Source of the DNA: Rotaria sp. Silwood1
Taxonomy: Eukaryota; Rotifera; Eurotatoria; Philodinida; Philodinidae
NCBI GenBank assembly: GCA_905250075.1
Contig: CAJNOP010000490.1
Coordinates: 52,353 to 116,352, forward strand
Reading direction: 5' to 3'
DNA: 64,000 nt
This document shows, piece by piece, positions 52,627 to 63,483 of the stretch; within the stretch, counting starts at the first letter, position 1, and every line of letters starts with the position of its first letter. The notes under the pieces are model-generated. The model had not been told where the DNA came from. It was given only the letters and a program-made list of their open reading frames with translations, and did not search any database. Both the position numbers and the translations under genes were made by a program.

Positions 52627-52984
52627 TATGTCCTTTATTTTTCATATTTTTATAGCTTATCCTTCTATTTAATTTCTTTAGTAGATAGTATGGTAACTCG
52701 TTTCACAATATATTTTTTGAACTAAATCACTAATCAACATACAGTATTTTCTTCTGTATTGTATTATGTGCATTTTTTTTTATCACTTATGTTTAAATTA
52801 TGATTTTGAACTGATGATAGCTATCGAATTTTCAATAATCATATTATTTTATTTTATTATGCATTTACATGATATATAAGGTGAAATTAAGGTTTTTAAG
52901 CACTGAGATGTGACATAAATACAATGAGTTTATTTTGAGTCATTCATGAACGCTGGACAATATGTATCTATAGAGATGAGATAA

Positions 52985-54501
52985 ATATCCAGATCTTTTG
53001 TTGAAAAATCCATGTGTATTTGTCCTGAGCATCGAGAGAATTTAACTCAAATATATATATCGTTTCACCGTCAACTGAGTATTCTATCATTGTTATGAAT
53101 TCATTTCATCGTCGTTCAAAACGATAAAGAACATGATGGAACGAGCATCATTGAAAAAAATTGCGGTCGATCCATATTCATTTGTGGTCTACACTTCGAC
53201 TTCATTCAATACTGCTCTTGCACTAGTATTCAGTCAATACTATCTAACTATTCTTCGAGAACGAACTATTGTTTCATCAAGTCTCTCTACATAAATTATT
53301 CTCTCACATTGATGTCGATCTATTCATGAGCTTTTCAATGAGACATCTGCTAATCAACTTTTGCTAAAGCACATCAAATATTATCACATTCCATATCGAC
53401 AAGACAACGGCTTTGAATTTGATCACAATATGACCTATAACTATGGAGGAAATAATTTTTGTCAAAAAAAGGTCACTGTTTTCAAGATAATCCAAAATAT
53501 CCAACGTTATCAATGTGTGTCTGTCGCCAATGTTATTTTGGATCAAGATGTCAATTTTCTACGAAAGAATCTGCACTTTCATTGAATACTATTTTTAGGC
53601 GATCACATCCATTCGAACATCGAAGTTAGCCAACAACCCACTGTTGTAAAAGATGCAATATCACTTACCATAATTATGCTTTCATTTGAATCCATAAACA
53701 GTTTCCTTTCTTTTCAAACTTTTCAAGGAAAAGAGGCACGTCATGTTTGCTGTGATCTCTGTCTTCTTGCATCGACATTTATATCTGTGATCATCAAGAT
53801 GGTATTTTCAATGAAGTTCTCGTTTCTTTTAACATCGCCAATAGGTTTAATAAGTAATCGTTCATTTTTGTATAAACAATGCACATCCATCGACTTTCTT
53901 CTTCGAGTTTTTCTGTGCACTGGTGATTGGCTTAGTGCTTGTGTTGTTGTCGAGCGACTAGTTAATGCTTCAAAAGGAATCAATTTTGATAAATCAAAAA
54001 GTAAACAAGTGGCTGCATAGATGATCTTGATTGTCCTTTTTTCACTAGCTGTACATGTATATATGTGATCCACTAAATCATCATTTTATGGACGACGAAG
54101 AAGAGCAACGTTCATGGTATGTTAGTCAATATTCATCATCTGTTCAAATCTTTGAGTGGGTTTTGAACATCTTTCATTTCTCTGTTCCATTCACGATTTA
54201 TTGCATCTCGGCTCTAATCATCGTTATCGTAGCAGCTCTTATTCGTTCAAAATCCCAAAAAACAATATCGTTCAAAGAGCATTTACGCAAACAACTTCAG
54301 CATCACAAACCTTTGTTGATTTCACCATCTATTCTTGTTCTACTAGCAGTTCCTTGTCTAATAATATTATTTCTGTCAGGATGTATGAAATCAGCTCGAG
54401 ACTCTTGGTTTCATCTCATTGGTTACTTTATTTCGTTCATATCATCAGAGATGTACAAGAAAGAATTCAATCGATCACTAAAACGTATTTGGCAAAGATA
54501 G
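52985..54501 (+). pseudogene. EGF-7TM receptor pseudogene (bdelloid type)
   Basis: The pieces lie in several frames. A CICPE EGF-like end (about 53018) is followed by a diverged ectodomain, then an EGF-like module read in a frame other than its neighbours (CVCRQCYFGSRCQFSTK, about 53510-53575). TM helices run from 53676 (LLASTFISVIIKMVFSM, TSIDFLLRVFLCTGDWLSACVVVERLVNASKG) into a second frame at 54055 (SVQIFEWVLNIFHFSVPF, PSILVLLAVPCLIILF, EMYKKEFNRSLKRIW). An in-frame TAG at 54018 and a frameshift near 54040 break the receptor. FISFISSEMYKKEF joins TM7 too early, so most of TM7 seems deleted. The family matches rhodopsin-type receptors with EGF ectodomains common in bdelloids. The call is from pattern recognition. 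Confidence 0.65.
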
Positions 54502-54564
54502 ACTCACATCTTTCTATCGATGTTGTGCGCTTCATGTCATTGCAAAATAAAACAGTTTCAATGA

Positions 54565-54640
54565 GGGTGTAGGTGTGGGTGTGAACAAGTGAACAGCAGC
54601 GCAAAACTCATCGCACATCCACACAGCCCCAGCCACACCC
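54565..54640. repeat. Telomere-like inverted pair 3
   Basis: GGGTGTAGGTGTGGGTGTG at the left and CACATCCACACAGCCCCAGCCACACCC at the right flank gaacaagtgaacagcagcgc and aaaactcatcg. The whole unit recurs in inverted orientation at 60999-61066. Confidence 0.85.
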
Positions 54641-54645
54641 TTCCT

Positions 54646-55540
54646 CAAGAATTTTGTACCTTCACATCTAGGATTCTATCATATCAGTCATGAAGTAGTT
54701 ATTAAATATCATACCAGGCCATTAGCTCAACAGCTTCTCAATAGTGGAAAAGATGCTGCTATACTTGTTCTCGATGCCATATATCGTTATGTTCATAAGA
54801 GTAACAACAATATGCTACAACAGAAACTTTTTAGTCTACATAGGAATCGACCTTTGATTAAGCCTATGATAATAGTAACCATAGATGGCTATGTTGTTTT
54901 AGCCTACGGGCCTTACTATGCCAATTGGTGAAACAATGACACGAACATTACTAATCACTGGCTTCCTGCTTATCAAATTTTGAGTTGGTTGAAAATAGGT
55001 GATACATTAGTCGTAGATAGACGTTTTCGTGACGTTTTAGAGTATATTGGATCATGAAGATTTAGAGTATATGTGCTATCATTTCTGTTCAAATCAAAGA
55101 AAAAAATACAGTGTGTATTATTTAAAACTCCGACTCGTATACATCACTAAACACATTGCATTTTCATATTTTACACTGTTGAAGCAAATAATAATGGTAT
55201 TATAAATACGGTAGAAACAAACAGTATCGTTATTTCAATACAGTTATTCTTGATCTTGCTTTGCCATATATATGTGACGTTTCAAATTACGTGTTCATTA
55301 ATAAATGCATTTTGGTCTTCTTATGTGCAAGATTTTAGTCACGATGATAATATTGCAAAAATTATGTTGCAACGAAAAGACAAAATAAATGTGCTTGAAA
55401 AATACTTGGCTAGTAGAAACTTTCTCAAAATGAAAAACTGGCAGAAAATAGAAGGTGAATCAACAGCTATACATTTTCTTCGTCTTATACATCAAGATCT
55501 CCAAAATATTACTATGGTCGGAATGACGATTATGATTTAA
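54646..55540 (+). pseudogene. DDE transposase relic
   Basis: 54652-55035 reads HLGFYHISHEVVIKYHTRP, ILVLDAIYRYVHKSN, SLHRNRPLIKPMIIVTIDGY, VLAYGPYYANW, stop, NNDTNITNHW, and DTLVVDRRFRDVLEYI. Spaced Asp residues, xKPMxIVxxDGY and VVDRxFRD are typical of DDE-type endonuclease transposases (DDE_4-like). A C-terminal part follows in another frame at 55250-55540 (FQITCSLINAFWSSYVQDFS). The stop and frameshift show it is inactive. The N terminus is missing, and the relic begins right after telomere-like pair 3. Confidence 0.6.
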
Positions 55541-56148
55541 ACTGCTTCTCGCTGTTTTTTGTAGTTTCCAGAAATTCTAAGAGTCTTTTCTTCGATCGAA
55601 CACCGTTACACAATTTGAAATCTTGAAGACTAAGAACGTATAGACTGACTAGCTTTTTCTTAATCTGAGAACATTGGCAGATGTCACTCGACGACACTTA
55701 CCTTTTCCTTATCTTTGCTATTGAATTTCGTTCTTATCATTGTGCGTGCTCGATTCTATTGCCTGCATTGAATTTATCTTTCGAATGTAGTGTCATATCA
55801 AACACATAATGCATTTTATCGAATATACACAACTCGTCATCTTTCTTTTGCTTTTTGTGCAGTGCGCCTTAACTGGATTTTTCTAAGACTTAGCTTGATT
55901 ATTACTATTTTTTATTGCCAATTTTGACTTTAAATTGACATAATAGATACCTAATATTTTTAGGTGTGTAGCGACAAAAAAAGAATTCAGTTTGAATTCA
56001 GTAAAAGCTTTTGCAAAAATATATTTCAGCATAGATCATAGCAACAATCATTCAATTTGAATGAGATATAATTTTTTCCTAGGAATTAAGTTTCTTAGGA
56101 GAGAGCAGTGCCCAGTTGGAGATTTAGAGAAGAGAAAACCGGTGGCCA
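55541..56148. other. Spacer
   Basis: No gene or repeat recognised between the transposase relic and the long-TIR element. Confidence 0.4.
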
Positions 56149-57157
56149 CTCATTTCGTCCCCTTACACTACGTCCCATTCATTTCGTCTCTCGCTCTTTT
56201 TGTCCCTTTTCATTTCGTCCCAAATTCATTTTGTCCCAGTGTCATTTCGTCCCATACACTTCGTCCCAAACTCATTTTGTCCCGTTACACTTTGTCCTAC
56301 CGGACAAGTCGTTTCTGACGATTCTACTTAATATACAATATCATGTACTATGATCTTCTACGTTTAATATATTAAATAAAATGAAGAATGAATAACAGTT
56401 CAAGAATTTAGTTTCACGTTAGCAGCCACACGGGCCAGATCTTGCGGGTGAGGGTCACAGCTTTCGCATCGAAAACGTTTTTCATCAGTCAATCGGTATT
56501 GCATGTACACGAACTTATCATGATATACAATCGGATTTCCTCTTTTACTCTTCAAAATTTCAATATCACCCATCGGTCGTATAGATAGCAACACTTGATT
56601 AAATCAGCAGTTACCGGGATTTTTTTTGGGGATTTTTTAATAAATCTATATACGTTTTTAAATAAATCCCGCACTATTTTGAGGGTGAGGGCGAAGGCGA
56701 TGGTGAGGATGAGGATGTTGACGCAATTGTGGGTGAGGGCAAAGGGAGCAGCAGTCGAGTGAAGGTGCAAGAAAATCCTGATGCAGCTAATAAATCCCAA
56801 TAAATCTCTATTAAATAAATAAATCCTAATAAATCCTATAGAAGAAATAAATCCCAAAACAATAAGTCCCGGTAGCCCCTCGATTAAATAGTAAAGAAGA
56901 ACAGCTTTACGTGGTGAACAATATTTGAGTGTGAATTTTTTTTTCTTTTCTGTTTCTCTTTCGTTAAAGTTAGCTAATCATATGAAAAAAGTAGGGACAA
57001 AGTGTAACGGGACAAAATGAGTTTGGGACGAAGTGTATAGGACGAAATGACACTGGGACAAAATGAATTTGGGACGAAATGAAAAGGGGCAAAATGAGCG
57101 AGGGACGAAATGAATGAGACGTAGTGTAAGGGGACGAAAAGTAATGGGACGAAATGA
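56149..57157. mobile_element. Long-TIR element with FLYWCH fragment (MULE-like?)
   Basis: The left arm 56149-56299 and right arm 56991-57157 are near-identical inverted copies of about 150-165 bp. Each is built from degenerate 11-14 bp units on CATTTCGTCCC (GGGACGAAATG on the other strand). The interior carries a minus-strand FLYWCH zinc-finger fragment and a GAGGGTGAGGGC-type patch. FLYWCH fingers travel with Mutator-like transposases, and MULEs have long TIRs, so a MULE derivative is inferred. No DDE domain is left. Confidence 0.65.
56400..56594 (-). pseudogene. FLYWCH zinc-finger fragment
   Basis: The frame reads IEILKSKRGNPIVYHDKFVY, then MQYRLTDEKRFRCESCDPHP. The KRGxPxxxxDxFxYxxxxxxxxxxxxRC pattern matches the first two thirds of a FLYWCH finger. 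The second Cys and HxH part appears shortened by an internal deletion. There is no ATG at the start and no downstream domain, so it is a relic. Confidence 0.5.
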
Positions 57158-57175
57158 TAGGGTGCCAGAAAACCC

Positions 57176-57936
57176 ATATATATGGGGGTTACAAACTTGA
57201 AGGATACCCCATGGTCCATTTATTCATCTACGCATTAGAAAAATCTGATTTTTTTACCAGTTATGCTACATGTACAATGCTATTGATCTGTCACTATTTG
57301 AAATCTATATATCGCTAGAATAGAATGGATAAAAATATCATACAATGGGCTATTTAATTTCAGTCTGAATTTATCAAATAAAAATAATACTTGATTTCAA
57401 ACTGAAACGTGAGTCTAGGAGTGAGGGGGGGGGATGACTGAGGGTGTGGGTGTGGGCGCGCGAGTGAGGGTGAGGGTGTGCTTGTGGTTTTGTGTACTAT
57501 AGGCTTTAGTCCCCTGCACAGGGGACTAAGGGGGGACTAAGCTTTTTGTGGGGGGACTAAGGGGGACTTTGCAGGACTAGGGGGGACTAAGGGTTTTTAG
57601 TGAGACTACGTAGTATCAAGCGAGAAAATTTTGATTCGGAAGAAATTGGTGTGGGTTTTTTGATTTTAGAATTCAGTTCGAAATAAAAAAGCCCATAGAC
57701 TCAAAAATATATACTGACCACAAGATGTAAACAAATACGATGTGAAGCACGTGTAGTACAATAAATCCAAAAATGTACTTATTAATTCTCATTTCTAGCG
57801 ATATATAGATTTCAAATAGTGACAGATCAATAGCATTGTACATGTAGCATAACTGGTAAAAAAATCAAATTTTTCTAATGCGTAGATGAATAAATGGACC
57901 ATGGGGTATCCTTCAAGTTTGTAACCCCCATATATA
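57176..57936. mobile_element. Foldback element D with G-rich core
   Basis: Arms 57176-57320 and 57793-57936 are inverted copies of about 145 bp with only a few mismatches (for example gggggttacaaacttgaagg and gctacatgtacaatgctatt). The core holds the G-rich region 57418-57600. No coding sequence. It abuts the long-TIR element on its left. Confidence 0.85.
57418..57600 (+). repeat. G-tract region, quadruplex-prone
   Basis: A GAGGGTGTGGGTGTGGGCGCG block is followed by several copies of gggggactaag. There are many runs of three or more G on one strand, enough for G-quadruplex formation. Confidence 0.7.
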
Positions 57937-58426
57937 CAAGAATTCGACCTCTAACTTACGAAATTACTCAACGTACATAACCTTCAAATTTTTTCGACAC
58001 TGTTCTCTCTCTCATTATCTTTCATATTGATAAGAATTTCTTTCACTTGTCGCTTGCGTTTTTCTTCAGTAGAATCATTTTTTATGCAGCAACTTAGCAT
58101 TACACTCGAATAAAGATCATCTTACATTTTATCAATTAAGAGACGAGAAAACTGTCTAAGATAGGACCATGAATTAAGAGTTCACGACAATATATTCCTT
58201 CTGTTAAACAATGTATCGACCATGAGGCACACAATTCTCATGTATTACCTCATACCATTCATAGTGATTATGACAACAGTCTACACTAACATGCAACTGT
58301 CACTAACTTCATGCAATTCTGTAATGAATATTATATTTTCCTGTACCTAAACAAAATCATTAAAATCTAAAAAGAATAATTAATCGAATCTCCTATTCTT
58401 TATAGAAATTACCCAATTTCACGGAC
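57937..58426. other. Spacer upstream of sulfotransferase
   Basis: AT-rich, no feature recognised. Confidence 0.4.
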
Positions 58427-59731
58427 ATGGCATGCATGCAAGAATCCAATATTTCACTTGAAAATACAAAACTCAATGAGAATACTTTGGTTCTTCGTAT
58501 TAACGTCGCTTTCGCAGAAGATGATCTTAGTGATGAAGCTAAGAAGCAGTTTGATTTTCATCATGAGATTCTACGTACATTTCGATTCTTCGCCGAACAC
58601 GTCCTGTCAAACAAACAACTATCACCAGTTGGACGCCATCTCGCATGTACAGCACTCGAACAAAATCATATAAATGCAAAGCTTGTACTCAATTACGTTG
58701 CCTCTCACCCAGAAATTACAAGTCCAATGAATGCATTGCCACATCCGCTTGTTCTATGTGGCTTGCCGCGCTCTGGAACGACTCTTCTGTACAATCTGTT
58801 GGCTTGTGATCTGAACTGTCGAGCACCATTGTATTCAGAAATGGCGCAGCCGATTCCTCCACTTGCTCGCTCGGACAATATGGGGCAGGTGCAGCGTAAT
58901 AATGCCCTACAGGGATTTCGTGAGATGTTTGCCAATCTCGGTTTGGGCGATTGTTTACAAAATATGCGTGCTTCTCACCCTCAATATGCCATTGAAGAAG
59001 ATCAATATATTTTTCATCATGCTGGATACAGCTGGTCTCATGTTCTACTGTCCCCTCCTGACGATAATGAATTGCTGCATTGGTCAAGCACTGATATAAA
59101 TAAGAGCTTTATTTACGATTATCATAAGACTTTCATTCAAATGTTGAACAGTATTGATGCACCCAACTCGCACTGGCTTTAGAAAGCACCAATACATATG
59201 CTATATATAAACGAGCTTTTGCAACATTATCATACGGCGATGTTAGTCATAACACACCGGCGACTTGAAGATGTGCTAGCATCAGCGTGTCGTTTAGTAA
59301 TAGCATACGTTGATCTCTATTTCGATAAGAAGCAGGTGAATACAGCAATCGTTATTCAGAATATTATCAAGCGAACAGTAGATTTGATCGATACTATGAT
59401 CGGTTGTCATGTTAAATTTCGACGTGAATATCCGAATACCTCGCATTTCGACATACAATACGATGATTTAGTTGCCCAACCTATTGAGACAGTGCGCCGC
59501 CTTTACAATCGTTTTGGTCTTGCGTGGTCCAACGAGTTTGAAACAGCCATGCTTGCTTGGCTACGCAATAATCCACAAGGTAAGCAAGGTCGCAACCCCT
59601 ATGCACTCAGCGATTATGGAATTATTCTCGATGATATTACGCTACGTTATAAAGACTACATCAGTATGTTTCTTAATCCACAGCCTTCTTCTCATACGGA
59701 AGAGAATACGACCAAAAGTGAAGCTGAATAA
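58427..59731 (+). pseudogene. Intronless sulfotransferase with one in-frame stop
   Basis: One 435-codon frame, broken only by TAG at 59180-59182. The PAPS-binding P-loop GLPRSGTTLL is at residues 112-121. The downstream HRRLEDVLASACRLV resembles the 3'-phosphate-binding segment, and IQYDDLVAQPIETVRRLYNRFG is typical of the C-terminal half of Sulfotransfer_3 family enzymes. These transfer sulfate from PAPS to a small molecule or glycan. The stop falls between HWL and KAPIHM, where the family has a conserved W-x-LK-x-P block, so one substitution explains it. It has no introns and richer GC than its neighbours, which are signs compatible with horizontal origin. Alternatives are a sequencing error or readthrough. 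Confidence 0.75.
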
Positions 59732-60998
59732 AGAAATTAATGAAGTCGATATTAAATCAATTGATTATACATTAATCGAATGGCCACTACATTAGCTATA
59801 TTTAGTTAGATAAATTCTTTAGTTTTTGCTGCACCTTATATCTAAATTATTGTCAATAAAAAGCTTTTACTTCTCTATAGAAATCAAAAATCTGGAAATC
59901 ATTTAAAACTTTGGTTTCATATTTGAACTGATTTAACAGAAAATCAGTCAATTACTGTCGTTTATCAGTCGTACAAGTGAATTTGAGACTTCAGTAGACT
60001 TAGGGAAACGATGAACTAAATACTTCTTGCTATTGTTTAGACACAACAGTGATAGCTAAAGAAAAATATGCTAGATTCATTATATTGGAAAAGAAGAATA
60101 ATACAAGTGACGCTTAATCTGACTTCTTATGGCACATAGAACGCAATAGTTTATGCCAAAAGTGAGCTTTTAACTTAATAGCAGCAGGGTATGAATTTGA
60201 TTTCCAATTGGGTTCTGAATTGTGAAGTTTCAGCAATAACTTAATTTAAATTTCCTGAGAACAATGATTGTGGTAAAGTCACACGGAAACGAAGATCCCT
60301 AGTCTGTAGATTAGTAAAATTTGAAAAATTCCTGAATATCTATTGATCAGAATTTAGGTTTCATTTTGAGCTAAATTAGATAATTATAATATCGGCTTCG
60401 GCGGTATCATCGCTAAATATTCGTTATAAATCTAGAAATTTCTTATGATCTCAATTAAAAAAATCACATTCTAATAAATATCCGTAGGCTAACAGCTAAA
60501 GTATCCATATGTCAAAGGAGGTTACGAATGTAAACTTGTTTTCACATATTTTCAACGGTTTAAAAGAGGAATTGTGGTTTTTCGCACGAGTTGAAACGAA
60601 AAGAATATTGATAGTCACAATGATATTCTAAAGGAAACAGATTCGAAAATGAGAACGGAGAAACTATCTTACAAATCTTACGTATTCGCACTATATTCCT
60701 TCTTTTTGTTTTTTCATAAAAATTTATTCAGTACGTTTATGAAGATTTGAAAAATGTTCAGCAATTTGAACTCGTCGAACATTAGCGTAATTCTTTCCAT
60801 CTAACTCATTTTTTCGTTGTAATTGATCATTTGTTATCGCTACTAGATATAGTTATAGTCTTGTTCTAATTCACTAGATTCTTTTCGTTTACTAATACGA
60901 TATAAAGCAGCATACATGATATTTTTACATTGTACGTATGTTCTCAGTGTGACTTATCGCTTGTGGGTATACCTAACGTGGATGTATCTAACATTTTT
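59732..60998. other. Spacer with a possible coding fragment
   Basis: No gene is clear. On the minus strand 60928-60725 can be read as two short exons (60928-60905, 60853-60728) ending YANVRRVQIAEHFSNLHKRT. It is too short to identify. Confidence 0.3.
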
Positions 60999-61066
60999 GG
61001 GTGTGAAGGTGGCTGTGGCTGTGCGATGAGTTTTGTGCTGCTGTTGACTTGTTCACACCCACACCC
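60999..61066. repeat. Telomere-like inverted pair 4
   Basis: GGGTGTGAAGGTGGCTGTGG at the left faces CACACCCACACCC at the right. Its complement matches telomere-like pair 3 through gaacaagt, aacagcagc and aaaactcatcgcaca, so the two are copies in opposite orientation. Confidence 0.85.
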
Positions 61067-61924
61067 TTAGTCGAAAAATTAAAATAATTTACGTTTCTCG
61101 ATATTAATGGCGAAATTCATTATGAAAAAGTTGCATCTTATCGGTCAGTGTTTCAAGCTCGCTTTCCTCATAGTAGAAGCGATGTTGGAATATTAAGATT
61201 TCGTTTCTGGCTTTAATTTTTTGTTTATTTGTCTTTGATGTTATAAACTATAAAATGCTTATATCCAATAATAAAATGTTGATATTGCCCTTCAAACAAT
61301 ATTTTGTTGTTTTATGGAGAATTTTAATCGTGTAACGAGCTGGAGCTAGAGATGATTTAGCTTTCCCTCCAAACGTTTGAATCTTGTGTCGATAATGATA
61401 TCACTCTCTTAATCAGTGATCATATTTCTTTCTTGTTCTCTGTCTCATATAACCATGTATTGCATGTGAAATAGTTACATTCTGGAGATATGGAGTAGTC
61501 AATGAACATCATTACCAAGTCTGATGGTAAAGCTACTCTTCCAATTTGTCGTTGTAAGCCTCTTCCAGAAAATTTTGAAATTGCTATAAGCGTGGATGTG
61601 AGCCCCTTAAAGGAGGCTTAAAAGATATTAATTATATTCTCCTGCTAATATTATGAGGGTCAACTGAATTTTTCCTCTCCGCTTTTTTTTATGTATTTAT
61701 AACCACAATTCCTTTATTTTTAACCATATTATATGTAGCAAGAAAGTACTGAATGCGTTGCATCTTATGGCATATCCATCTTCGAATAACAAAAAAAGTT
61801 CAAAGCACGAGATGTGTATCAGAAAAAAAAAAGCTAAATTTATTTTTCGATAAGGTAGAGTGTGAGCTAAGCGGCTTTTCCTTTTTATCTGTTTTGTTCG
61901 TATTTATGTTAACATGTACGAACT
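61067..61924. other. Spacer
   Basis: No gene or repeat recognised. Confidence 0.4.
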
Positions 61925-62117
61925 AGGGTGTGGGTGTGGGTGTGGTTGTGTGAGTGTGGGTGTGGGTGTGGGTGAGTGTAGGTGTGAATGTGGGTGTGAC
62001 TGAGTGCGAAGAGAAGGCTCACTCACACTCACACCCATATCCACACCGCACACACCCACATCCACATCCACACCCCACACACCCACACCTACACCCACAC
62101 CCGCACCCCACACCCTA
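61925..62117. repeat. Telomere-like inverted pair 5 (largest)
   Basis: The left half is AGGGTGTGGGTGTGGGTGTGG and more TGTGGG-like units. The right half is CCCACA-like units ending CCACACCCTA. A short unique loop (actgagtgcgaagagaaggc) lies between. Frames read through it are only repeat translation. Confidence 0.9.
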
Positions 62118-62291
62118 ATGCCAGTGTGCAACGCGTTAACAAATAAAGACAAGCCGGTACATGCTGCTGGTAGTTGCAGGGCCGATGAAGACTTAGTCGA
62201 AGTCGACGGATAATGACGATGTTGTAGATTTTATTGAATATTCGAGCTTCGTCAGGTTTATTTGTGAGGCATTCATCGAACGGTGGTCGAT

Positions 62292-62338
62292 AGGGTGAGT
62301 GTGGATTACAAGAAGAACAATCACAGGTCCACACCCTA
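62292..62338. repeat. Telomere-like inverted pair 6
   Basis: AGGGTGAGTGTGG at 62292-62304 and CCACACCCTA at 62329-62338. The coding relic of the Penelope-like element starts directly at its right edge. Confidence 0.8.
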
Positions 62339-63483
62339 TTTTCATGATACATTTCGAAAAGAAGCCAATAAAAACACTTAAGAATGCAGAAGTGCATTGG
62401 TATAAACGATACGTTGCTGATACATTTGTGCTTGTTGATAAAAAGACAAACATTGATCATATTAAAAAAAGGTTATTAACAGCTTTCATCCTGACACGCA
62501 ATTCATATCAATTAATGAAGAAAACAGTGAACTTCCGTTGCTTAACCTACTCGTACGCCGTAATACTAACAATTTCGAAACATCCGTATATTAAAAACTA
62601 ACATATACAGGATTGTTTACAAAATGGTCGCTTTTTGTTCCTAAAAGTTATAAGATCTCCGCAATAAGTTCCATGGTATGTCGATCTATTCGGATCTCTT
62701 CATCATACACATTAATGCATAAAGAATTTGATTTTATAAGAGATATTGCACAAGAAATAGCTATCCATTAAATTTTATCGGGTATCAAATAAGACATACA
62801 CTAAATAGATACATGGAAAAACAAAACAAAACGATAAATAATAATAATGATAACAAACCTAGTAAAGTAGATGCCTCTAAGATAGCCACAAGTTGTGATA
62901 GAATAATGATTAATGGTCCATTCATGGGAAAAGCTACACAACAATCCGCTAGAGAAATCACTAAACTTGCTAGGAAAGTAAAACCTAATACACGAGTGAT
63001 AGCTATTCCGAGACTATCACAGGCCGTACGACAATTCTTTAAGAATAAAGATTACACATCAAAAGATCTTCAATCAGATATAATCTATGAAGTCAGTTGC
63101 ACTGATTGTTCAGCTACATACATAGGAAAGACAGTGAGATAGGCATGCCGATGTCTGAAAGAGCGTGATACATCTTCAACTGTACCATTAGCCGAAGAAA
63201 AGCCAGCTCTGAGACGTTCAGCTAGAATAGAAGCAAATAAAAAGCTTCAGATTTCTTATGTCGAATCCGAAAGTAGTAATGAAGAACAGATGGGTGCTAG
63301 GTCTCAAATAGCAATATCAGCTATACAACGTCATATTGCACTAGCTAAACATAAAATAGATTGGCATAATTGGTCAAAATTAGGCAGAGATAAATGTCCG
63401 TACAGATTATTTGTCAAAGAGTCTCCAGCCATTGCTGAAAAACACCTAGCCTTATCGCAACAACTAGATCTGTATCTTTAATA
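62339..63483 (+). mobile_element. 5'-truncated Penelope-like element with GIY-YIG domain
   Basis: The sequence starts inside the reverse transcriptase: FMIHFEKK, then the catalytic-box region YKRYVADTFVLVD. A frame change follows, then SFHPDTQFISINEEN, NSELPLLNLLVRRN, a TAA after ETSVY, TGLFTKW and FVPKSYK, all in family order. The linker leads to the GIY-YIG endonuclease: DIIYEVSCTDCSATYIGKTVR, a TAG at 63139, and the C-terminal YRLFVKESPAI holding the catalytic Glu. It ends DLYL at 63483. The second Asp of the RT box is kept (YVAD), but frameshifts and two stops make it dead. The missing 5' half and the C-rich repeat at its edge are notable. Confidence 0.8.

Noticed and set aside
56061-57219. 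Frames rich in FVPLHFVP on both strands
   Set aside because: They are readings of the CATTTCGTCCC unit in the inverted arms; the same motif appears on opposite strands.
59148-59182. CTTTAG at the sulfotransferase stop as an intron acceptor
   Set aside because: The only nearby donor would give an intron of about 32 bp and delete the conserved HWL segment; a nonsense mutation is simpler.
58427-59731. Bacterial contamination as the source of the sulfotransferase
   Set aside because: It is embedded in continuous bdelloid-type sequence with transposon relics on both sides, so contamination is unlikely, though only read mapping across the flanks would exclude misassembly.
61904-62213. Open frames on both strands made of Gly-Val or Thr-Pro-His repeats
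   Set aside because: They are translations of the GT/CA-rich telomere-like repeat, not proteins.
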